DNA of 20,120 nucleotides from an uncultured Oscillospiraceae bacterium (GTDB taxonomy: Bacteria > Bacillota > Clostridia > Oscillospirales > Oscillospiraceae). Below, in pieces: positions 13,722 through 20,120 of the stretch. Made by a program: the position numbers and the translations under genes. Position 1 is the first letter of the stretch; the number at the start of each line of letters is the position of its first letter. The notes under the pieces were generated by a model, which did no database searches, had not been told where the DNA came from, and saw only the letters and a program-made list of their open reading frames with translations. Location of the stretch: NCBI GenBank assembly GCA_934660965.1, contig CAKUIM010000034.1, positions 1 through 20,120 of the forward strand, read 5' to 3'.

Positions 13722-15143
13722 GCTCCATTCCTCCCCATTTCGGTCAAAATAATATTTTCTCAAAACGGCGCACGCTGTGAACTGCACTTGCCGCCGGAGC
13801 TTCGGATTGTATGACAGCGGGGCCGAAGCCCTCTCAACCAGAGCCTGCTTGATATCGGCCGGCATCCTGACCCGGTCCACCCGGCACGATACCAGGCGCT
13901 GCATCTGCTGCTTCAATACCCGGTCATCCGCCTTGAGCTCATTTTTCTGGCTGGTTCCGAAAGCATACCGGACGATGTCCCGGAGCGCCGGCGAGCGTAT
14001 CACGCCCTTCTGATCCGGCCAGCAGCAGACCGCGTCCCAGTCGTACAGCCTTTGCAGAAAGTCGGAACCCATCAGCTCGTTATAATAAGTCAGCGACAGC
14101 CGCCCTGTTGTGGCGGCGTCAAAAACCGCAATCACAACGCCGGCGGAGTCCGGCAATACAGCCCGGCAGCCCATCAGCGTCTTTTGCAGGTCGGCCCGGT
14201 ACTCGGTCGGTTCTGCGGCAGACCGGCTGCCGTCCTGGCCTGGGATGGGCTGCCCGGGAATCCGGAACGGCCCCGTCACATTGCATACCGCCTTGCCCTG
14301 CGGATTCCAGCACAGAAATACCCGGCCGCCGATTGTGGCTCCCTGTTCCGCAGCAAGCCAGCGCAGCGCGTTGTGCGCCTTTTGGGATGCCTCATAGCCG
14401 ATGGTAGCCGCCTGCCAATCCGCCGAAAAGCGGCCCCGGTAGGTAAAGCCTTGTCCATCATTGGCGGAAATGAGCTTGGTATTTCCGCCGCACACCGGGA
14501 CGACCCCCTTGGGGTGCTGCTCGGCTGGGCGGGAAAGCGTTCCGTCGATCATGCACAAAGACAGCTCCTGTCCCTCCTTGCACCACCGATAGTAGGCAAT
14601 AAACGCGTCAAAGAGGCTTTGATCGGTCCAGCAGGCGCTGGCCTCGTCGCTGCCCTGGCCAACTACACGCCAGCGCACCAGCGCGTCCCCATTCTTTGGC
14701 CGGCCTTCATCATCGAGTTCGATCACGCCGCAGTACGCAAGGTCAGCAAGGATCGTTCCGCCCAGCACGTAGGCCAAAATAGGGCGGAGCTTTGGATGTG
14801 CGTATGGGGAGTTCGCCCATTGCATCAGCTGCGCTATATATTTGGCGTGCTTTTCTGTGTCACAGCCGTCCAGATATTTCAGCTGTTCGCACAACGGATG
14901 CGCCGCCGGCTTCGTTCCGCTGCGGCCGCCGGAACTTTCCGTGACTGGGATCACGATTTTGGCTTCCGATTTATCCACCGCTCTCGCGCCGACAAACGCC
15001 CCGCTTTGGTCGAGGGTAATTTCAAACTGGGCGGAGGCAAGAATATGGGAAACGGGGACCAACGTTTCATGCTCTGCCCGCACCACACCCACATACTGCC
15101 GGTGATTTTCATAGGTTTCGCAGGCCCTTTGAAGCAGACCCAT
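13314..15143 (-). CDS. cas8c: Type I-C Cascade large subunit Cas8c (Csd1)
   Basis: Large subunit that recognises the PAM and recruits Cas3. 609 aa, usual for Csd1. It starts MGLLQRACETYENHRQYVGV and shows the family blocks VPVSHILASAQFEITLDQSG, HPLCEQLKYLDG, NAHNALRWLAAEQG-like KAHNALRWLAAEQG and GRVFLCWNPQG. ATG 15143 directly follows the cas5c stop (TGA at 15144-15146), with GGAGG 8 nt upstream. It overlaps cas7 by 20 nt. The last 135 codons appear to be translated separately as Cas11c. Confidence 0.96.
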   Translation of the reverse strand: MGLLQRACETYENHRQYVGVVRAEHETLVPVSHILASAQFEITLDQSGAFVGARAVDKSEAKIVIPVTESSGGRSGTKPAAHPLCEQLKYLDGCDTEKHAKYIAQLMQWANSPYAHPKLRPILAYVLGGTILADLAYCGVIELDDEGRPKNGDALVRWRVVGQGSDEASACWTDQSLFDAFIAYYRWCKEGQELSLCMIDGTLSRPAEQHPKGVVPVCGGNTKLISANDGQGFTYRGRFSADWQAATIGYEASQKAHNALRWLAAEQGATIGGRVFLCWNPQGKAVCNVTGPFRIPGQPIPGQDGSRSAAEPTEYRADLQKTLMGCRAVLPDSAGVVIAVFDAATTGRLSLTYYNELMGSDFLQRLYDWDAVCCWPDQKGVIRSPALRDIVRYAFGTSQKNELKADDRVLKQQMQRLVSCRVDRVRMPADIKQALVERASAPLSYNPKLRRQVQFTACAVLRKYYFDRNGEEWSMELNPGMHDRSYQFGRLLAVMEKAERDTYGQDEAREPNAIRYQSVFCQRPLHVAAEIEKQLERAYFPRLRPGARAFYKGLMSQIIEEIYRFLQNQWNKPLSDSYLMGYYLQRGALYTAKEKQQMKEEYKNEYIEE

Positions 15144-15878
15144 TCAGTTCACCTCCCCAAATTCCCGCAGACCGGTAAAGTTTTGCAGAGCTTCTCCGAA
15201 GGGCTTCATCTGCATGTCACAAAGTGGCTTATGCAGCGGGCATTCTTCCGGCCGCGGAAATGTGATGACGCCCCTGTACATGACCGGATTCCAGAAATTC
15301 GCCGTCATCCTTCCCTGGGTGTCCGGGGAATACGCTTCATCGGCATATGTGATGCCGTGATACATCAGCCCGAAGCTCAACTGCTCAATCGCATCGTAAT
15401 GGCCTGTCCCTTCCCCGAACGCGCAGGGCTCCACATAGCCCTGGCACTCCCGTGTGCCCAGGAAAACATCCCGCCTGCCGCCCTTCCGGATCATTCTTTT
15501 TGCAATCTCGTGGTGCTTGTTCTCGCTGCGGTCCCCCGCAAGCTCTGGCCGGTTTTCGTTCCATTCAAAATGTGCCCGCACCTGATAGCGGCAATTTTTC
15601 AGGTAGGTATAGTAGGCAAGATCATTGCCGCCGTAATATTTGATCGGCCGCATGCCCTTAACCTCCGTCTGGATGGGGTTCATCACCCGGACGGCGTCGA
15701 TATACCAGATAAACGTGGGCTTCCAATAAACCGAGGACAAGACGCCCTTGAGCGCCTCATAGGTGGGCACCTGATAGGAACATTTTTCTCCGCCGAGCCG
15801 GAAAAGCGGATCGGAAAAAAGGCCGTAGTCCCCAGTGACCTCAAATTCAACGACGTTCGGATACTGCGTATTTTTCAC
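15144..15878 (-). CDS. cas5c: Type I-C crRNA-processing endoribonuclease Cas5c (Cas5d)
   Basis: In I-C systems Cas5 replaces Cas6 and cuts the pre-crRNA at the base of the repeat hairpin, staying bound to the 5' handle. From GTG 15878 it is 244 aa. Candidate catalytic residues match the known Tyr/Lys/His set: Y40 in PTYEALKG, and K121, H122, H123 in SENKHHEIAKR. Other family blocks are VEFEVTGDYGLFSDP and QGYVEPCAFGEG. GGAGG is 7 nt before GTG 15878 but only 1 nt before the upstream GTG 15884, so 15878 is preferred; 15884 would add two residues. It follows the cas3 stop by 2 nt. Confidence 0.95.
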   Translation of the reverse strand: MKNTQYPNVVEFEVTGDYGLFSDPLFRLGGEKCSYQVPTYEALKGVLSSVYWKPTFIWYIDAVRVMNPIQTEVKGMRPIKYYGGNDLAYYTYLKNCRYQVRAHFEWNENRPELAGDRSENKHHEIAKRMIRKGGRRDVFLGTRECQGYVEPCAFGEGTGHYDAIEQLSFGLMYHGITYADEAYSPDTQGRMTANFWNPVMYRGVITFPRPEECPLHKPLCDMQMKPFGEALQNFTGLREFGEVN

Positions 15879-15880
15879 AT

Positions 15881-18292
15881 TCACACCTCCAAAAATTGCA
15901 TCGGCGCACCTTCCAGCGAAAGGCCGGTTTCATCGTCATAAAAAGATTCGGACAGAACTAAGACGCTGTCATCCCCATCCCGGACCGGCCGCAGACCGCC
16001 GTTGCGCTCCAGCCGTCTGCGCTGATGCTCGTACAGAGAGATGGTGTATGGCTTTGCCCGTTCCAGGCACTGCCTCCGGTATGCAAGATTGTGTTCAGCC
16101 TGTGCGGACCCAAGGTCCGCGATGACCGTCTTTCCTTCACTGTAGGGTACAATAACATCCAGGCTGTCTTCCTCGTAAACATGAAAGAAGCGCCCGGCCA
16201 GGTGAAATGCCTGGGTAAGAAAATAGGTCCCGTATGCCTCTGCCCGGTCGCCTGCAAGGCTGCCGTTATCGGCCAATAGCGAGAAGATTGAATATGCCCG
16301 CCCCTGTATTGGATAGTCCTGAAAGCCTTTCGGCATCTCTTGATAGAGCGTCCGATAATAATAGGCAACAGCAGCATCGCCGGCTAAATCATTTTGAAAC
16401 TGCTCCGCATTGCGGCTAAACTGCGCCAGCAGACGCTGCGTTGCATCCTTGCCGCGCTGAATATCCGGCAGCTTTGACAAATTTTCATCCTGGCACGGCA
16501 CCAGATAAACCGGCGCAGAGTCGTCCAACTCGCCGTTTCGATTGCAGCGTCCGGCGGATTGAATTACGCTGTCCATCCCAGCGGAAAGTCGGATCACCCG
16601 TTCAAAAGAAATATTCACACCAGCTTCGATGACCTGGGTGGATACGCAAATCACCTTCTCTTTGAATTTTTCCGGTGCCGTCTGTAAGTCCCACAGTGCC
16701 GCCTGAAGCTCTTTCAGCACTTTCCTGCGGTGGTCCATACACATGGCGGCGGACAGATGATAACAATGAGGAACGCAGCCGGCAAGAGCCTTGTAAAGGA
16801 ACATCGCTTCATCCTTCTTGTTGCATACAATCAGCAGACTATCCGCCTCGCCGAGAATATCCCGCGCAAACGCCGCCACATCCGCAAGCCGCATTGGTCC
16901 GGCTGACTGAATCTGCGTCCTGCGAAAGGCATCCCATATTTCGCGATCATAGGGCACGATATCAATGGGTTCAGCACACAGCGGATGCTCGGTCTTACTC
17001 AAGCAGGGCTGCGTTGCGGAACGCAGAACCACGGTTGCCCCGCAGACCCGCGAGAGGAAGTTGACCGCCAGATTGAAAAGCGTCAGCATTTTGGCCGGTA
17101 CAGTCTGGACCTCGTCGAGAATGATGACGCTGTTGGTGAGCGCCTGGAAGCGCCGGATTGACGCTTTGTTCCCATCCAGCAGGGTATTGAGCAGCTGTAC
17201 CAATGTGGTTATGATGATCGGCGCATGCCAGTCCTCTGCCAAAAGCGTTCGCTCGTCTATCTGCTCTGGCGTCTCCTGGGGGCGGACGATATCGGAATGG
17301 TGCTCCAGAATGATGCTGTCATCACCGACAAAATCCCGAATCACCCCTGCATTCTGATCCAAAATGGTCAGCAACGGAGCAGTAAAGATGATTCGTGCTT
17401 TATTCCACCGTGCGCAATGCGCCAGGGCATAGCGAAGAGAACTGAGCGTTTTCCCTCCGCCGGTGGGAACCTTCAGTTGGTAAATGCCGCCGGGGCGGTC
17501 CGCAAACTGCCGGCACTGCTCGGAAATGGACCGCCGCGCCTTTTGAATCTGCGACTGCACAGGAAATGCATCAAGCTTTTGCTCCATATGCCGCAGGCAA
17601 GTCCGCCAGAGCCCGCGCCGGTCTTCCCGCGGCGCCGGGCGCACCGTCCCGGTCATAAATTCCAACGTGTCCCGGCAATCGCCCTGGATAACCGCTGAGA
17701 GCAGCAGCCGTGCGGTCATGCCGACATAGAAACAAAGGTCGCTCGGTTGGGAAAATTCTGGGTGCAGCATATTCTGAATCTTTTCATAAACGGCTGTCAG
17801 CTCAGCACAGGACGCCTGAAAAAGTGCAGCAACTTCATCCTGCGCGGCACATTGAGCCTCAAGATTTTCTACCGTCTCATCATACTCGCTGCTGTGCGAC
17901 CGGCATCGGTGAAGAAAGCCGGACGCATGATTTTCATCGACGCAGTCGAACAAACCATGATGTGCCCCGACCGCAAACGCCAGCAGTTCACATGTGATAT
18001 CGTCATAGGAGAAATCTGGCCCCGGGCCATGATAGTGCTCCAGCAGCAGCCGAACGCCCGCAAAGGTATGGACCACAGAGCCGCGCCGGACTGGTTCGCC
18101 CTGCGCAGCGCTTTCAAGATACGCCTGAAACGCCGTTGTCAGTTTTCCCTGATCATGCAGCAGCCCCGCCAGATAGGCCGCCTTTGAAAGAGCGGCGTCA
18201 GTTAGGCTCTCCGCGGCATAGCGCGCCGCCCGGCAGTGCTCCGCCACTGTCTGGCGGCGGCCATCCTTTGCGATATGTGCATAGTACCGCAT
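15881..18292 (-). CDS. cas3: CRISPR-associated helicase/nuclease Cas3, type I-C
   Basis: Effector that unwinds and degrades target DNA after Cascade binding. From ATG 18292 it is 803 aa, with AGGAGGT 8 nt upstream; an open frame to 18331 adds an unlikely extension. The HD nuclease domain comes first: H19 in VAEHC, H46-D47 in AGLLHDQGKL, and AVGAHHGLFD. The SF2 helicase follows: Walker A LKVPTGGGKTLSSL (about 272-285), DExH-type box VIILDEVQTVPAKML (about 390-404), and motif VI QSAGRCNRNGE (about 578-588). All expected catalytic motifs seem present, so the gene looks functional. It is first in the operon, after a strong promoter. Confidence 0.97.
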   Translation of the reverse strand: MRYYAHIAKDGRRQTVAEHCRAARYAAESLTDAALSKAAYLAGLLHDQGKLTTAFQAYLESAAQGEPVRRGSVVHTFAGVRLLLEHYHGPGPDFSYDDITCELLAFAVGAHHGLFDCVDENHASGFLHRCRSHSSEYDETVENLEAQCAAQDEVAALFQASCAELTAVYEKIQNMLHPEFSQPSDLCFYVGMTARLLLSAVIQGDCRDTLEFMTGTVRPAPREDRRGLWRTCLRHMEQKLDAFPVQSQIQKARRSISEQCRQFADRPGGIYQLKVPTGGGKTLSSLRYALAHCARWNKARIIFTAPLLTILDQNAGVIRDFVGDDSIILEHHSDIVRPQETPEQIDERTLLAEDWHAPIIITTLVQLLNTLLDGNKASIRRFQALTNSVIILDEVQTVPAKMLTLFNLAVNFLSRVCGATVVLRSATQPCLSKTEHPLCAEPIDIVPYDREIWDAFRRTQIQSAGPMRLADVAAFARDILGEADSLLIVCNKKDEAMFLYKALAGCVPHCYHLSAAMCMDHRRKVLKELQAALWDLQTAPEKFKEKVICVSTQVIEAGVNISFERVIRLSAGMDSVIQSAGRCNRNGELDDSAPVYLVPCQDENLSKLPDIQRGKDATQRLLAQFSRNAEQFQNDLAGDAAVAYYYRTLYQEMPKGFQDYPIQGRAYSIFSLLADNGSLAGDRAEAYGTYFLTQAFHLAGRFFHVYEEDSLDVIVPYSEGKTVIADLGSAQAEHNLAYRRQCLERAKPYTISLYEHQRRRLERNGGLRPVRDGDDSVLVLSESFYDDETGLSLEGAPMQFLEV

Positions 18293-18393
18293 GCTGACTA
18301 CCTCCTGAAAAGCAAAATCAGCCCTGCACATTATTGTACAGAGCCGATCTTTCTGGGGCTGAAACCGGCCCAGATCTCGCTGCTTTTATCTTG

Positions 18394-18422
18394 ATTTTAC
18401 CGAATATGTCATAAATTGTCAA
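18394..18422 (-). promoter_or_regulatory. Promoter of the cas operon
   Basis: Minus-strand -35 TTGACA (18417-18422), exactly 17 nt spacer, -10 TAAAAT (18394-18399). Predicted start near 18387, giving an untranslated leader of about 95 nt before cas3. With no other consensus promoter seen and every cas gene overlapping or nearly touching the next, this likely drives all seven genes. Confidence 0.8.
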
Positions 18423-18454
18423 CTGTACCATCGCTTTCAAGGGCAGCTTTGCTT

Positions 18455-18473
18455 CAACGGCCGTTGGCGCGCC
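18455..18473. promoter_or_regulatory. Palindromes upstream of the cas promoter, possible operator
   Basis: A perfect 12-bp palindrome CAACGGCCGTTG (18455-18466) is joined to GGCGCGCC (18466-18473), about 33 bp upstream of the -35 box. Arms ACCATCG/CGATGGT (18427-18433 and 18477-18483) enclose it. It could bind a regulator of the cas operon or be part of the nitroreductase mRNA end; the role is not known. Confidence 0.25.
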
Positions 18474-18482
18474 GCCCGATGG

Positions 18483-19010
18483 TCACTCCGCCCAGAAAAC
18501 GCGGCCGGCCTTTCGCGGGGCGGCAGCGGGGGCCTCGCCGTCGAGATAGCCCACCGCGCAGTGGCCGATGCCCTCCCACTCGCCGGCAATGCCTAGGTCC
18601 CGGAGCAATTGCCGGTACTCCGGAAGCTCAAACTCCTGCTTTGCGCGGTGAATCCAGATACTGCCAAGGCCCAGCGCGTGGGCAGCCAGCATCATATTGC
18701 CCATGACAAGGCTGCCATCATAGACGCGGTTGGGCCAGTTGCTGGGGGCCAGGACAATGAGGATGGCCGGCGCACCGTAGAAGGGGTCGAACCCCTCCGG
18801 CCAGCCGCCGATGCGGCAGTTTTCCGCCGAGAGCCTGTTGCGCAGCGCCCGGTTGGTAACGGCCACCGTGATTGGTGCTTGCTGCCCCATGCCGTTTGCG
18901 GCGTATAGGCCGGCCCTGATAATCTGCTCCAGGTCCTCTTTTGCGGGCATATCCTGCTTGAAGCTGCGGATGCTACGGCGCTCTTCCATGGCACGAATAA
19001 CTTCATTCAT
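18483..19010 (-). CDS. Nitroreductase family flavoprotein
   Basis: FMN-dependent NAD(P)H nitroreductase-fold protein; the physiological substrate is unknown. From ATG 19010 it is 175 aa, normal for the short members. It starts MNEVIRAMEERRSIRSFKQD, where RRSIR is the FMN-phosphate-binding pattern. It continues with LYAANGMGQQAPITVAV, the late GLGSIWIHRAKQEFELP helix region and GHCAVGYLDGE at the end. AGGAGG lies 8 nt before ATG 19010, which is why I reject the open extension to 19067. It is separated from cas3 by the cas promoter region and probably has an unrelated function. No clear promoter or terminator was found. Confidence 0.92.
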   Translation of the reverse strand: MNEVIRAMEERRSIRSFKQDMPAKEDLEQIIRAGLYAANGMGQQAPITVAVTNRALRNRLSAENCRIGGWPEGFDPFYGAPAILIVLAPSNWPNRVYDGSLVMGNMMLAAHALGLGSIWIHRAKQEFELPEYRQLLRDLGIAGEWEGIGHCAVGYLDGEAPAAAPRKAGRVFWAE

Positions 19011-19183
19011 ATTGCTGCCTCCTAACCGCCGGACGCTCCGGTGTTTCTTTTCTCCGCTTTGCGGCATGGATCCAAAGCAAGGGGCGTCTCTCTCCTCTTT
19101 GCCCTTATCCTATCGCGTAACGGCGCGGAAATTTGCCTGAAATCACGAAAAGCGCCGGCAGCGCATTCAAGAAAGTTTGATAA

Positions 19184-19573
19184 ATGGTTAAAAATTCACT
19201 TTCTAAATACAAACAAATACTCGTGAGCAATCAACAAAAAGTTGTATTTCACGCTGTTTGTCTTCCAATATCCCATAGCCTTACAGTTATGCTGCTCTTT
19301 AATTATCAGTTCTTGCTGTTACAACAATTAAATATTACATCCTGTCAGTTCAACATTGACACAGCCTGTGTAGAATTGATTTTTGACGATGGACGTCGGA
19401 TTTCCATTGACTGCACCGCCATTGAAAACGAAGTTGCCGACAACCGCTTCCAGCGGTCAGAGCTGGATTATCTGCTCTACAGCGACCCGCTTACTTATGC
19501 AGACTTGGTTCTGAACGACGATCCCAAAGTATACCTGAAAGCTGTGACAGAATATAAGTCTCTCGACAGCTGA
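19184..19573 (+). CDS. DUF6061-like small protein with uncertain or degraded 5' end
   Basis: The last ~80 residues, from ITSCQFNIDTACVELIFDDG through ENEVADNRFQRSELDYLLYS to YLKAVTEYKSLDS, match small proteins of the DUF6061 type that I recall in Clostridia; the function is unknown. Those proteins usually begin just before the (K)ITSCxFN stretch, but here the matching codons read TTA AAT ATT with no ATG. Possible starts are ATG 19184, ATG 19289 and TTG 19313, none with a good ribosome binding site. The first ~48 codons are AT-rich and do not look protein-like. It is the only supported plus-strand gene and contrasts in base composition with its neighbours. It may be a broken gene. Confidence 0.55.
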   Translation: MVKNSLSKYKQILVSNQQKVVFHAVCLPISHSLTVMLLFNYQFLLLQQLNITSCQFNIDTACVELIFDDGRRISIDCTAIENEVADNRFQRSELDYLLYSDPLTYADLVLNDDPKVYLKAVTEYKSLDS

Positions 19574-19635
19574 CGTGAAGTCCATCGCACAACAGGCAAC
19601 TAATGCAACCAAACACAAACCTCGTCTACCCGTTC

Positions 19636-20120
<485 letters not shown>

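Noticed and set aside
14052..15941. 629-codon plus-strand open frame opposite cas8c and cas5c
   Set aside because: Shadow of cas genes with full family motifs; no ribosome binding site or recognised domain.
19029..19052. CCGGA/TCCGG hairpin followed by a T-rich run on the plus strand
   Set aside because: The stem is only 5 bp and no plus-strand gene ends there.

Overview
The window looks like a chromosomal stretch of a GC-rich Clostridia species, plausibly Oscillospiraceae/Ruminococcaceae. Reasons: a Firmicutes-style gene set (an ABC-F ATPase, murF, ddl, a Nif3-like protein, trmK, a DUF1858 protein), strong AGGAGG ribosome binding sites, a DUF6061-like protein, and a phage remnant of a type I associate with gut Clostridia. 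The genus is inference. Almost everything is on the minus strand; the one supported plus-strand gene is a short AT-rich ORF near the right end.

Layout, left to right. (1) Positions 1-5265 are housekeeping genes: the 5' part of an ABC-F ATPase, murF, ddl (peptidoglycan D-Ala-D-Ala synthesis and ligation, with a promoter and structured leader before ddl), a Nif3-like protein overlapping trmK, and a 65-aa DUF1858 protein with its own promoter and terminator. (2) Positions 5362-6635 hold a class I aminotransferase with a clear promoter that decides its start codon. (3) From about 6617 to 10000 there is one very long open frame of phage origin. It encodes a polyvalent protein with a Gln/Ala-rich structural-like N-terminus, an HExxH zincin-like domain, a barnase/EndoU-like domain and an ADP-ribosyltransferase-like domain. 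A small phage-like gene with an ideal ribosome binding site is embedded in another frame. Both ends of the long frame look truncated: on one side it runs into the aminotransferase promoter, and on the other it touches the last repeat of a CRISPR array. (4) Positions 10010-18422 are a complete type I-C CRISPR-Cas locus. Transcription order is promoter, cas3, cas5c, cas8c (with an internal start for cas11c), cas7, cas4, cas1, cas2, leader, then an array of only four repeats and three spacers. (5) After it come a nitroreductase, the DUF6061-like ORF with a doubtful start, and the ATPase of an ABC transporter that runs off the right edge.

How it works together: Cas1, Cas2 and Cas4 would add spacers at the leader end next to cas2. 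Cas5c would cut the pre-crRNA at the repeat hairpin, leaving an 11-nt 5' handle. Cas5c, Cas7, Cas8c and the internally translated Cas11c would form Cascade, and Cas3 would degrade the target. The most unusual thing is the direct joint between the array's trailer end and a decapitated prophage gene in the same orientation. It suggests a deletion or recombination between array and prophage, possibly linked to self-targeting, and it puts the phage frame downstream of the array transcript. I did not recognise a wholly new defence system; the joint, the overlapping small gene and the internal cas11c start are the points that most merit checking.
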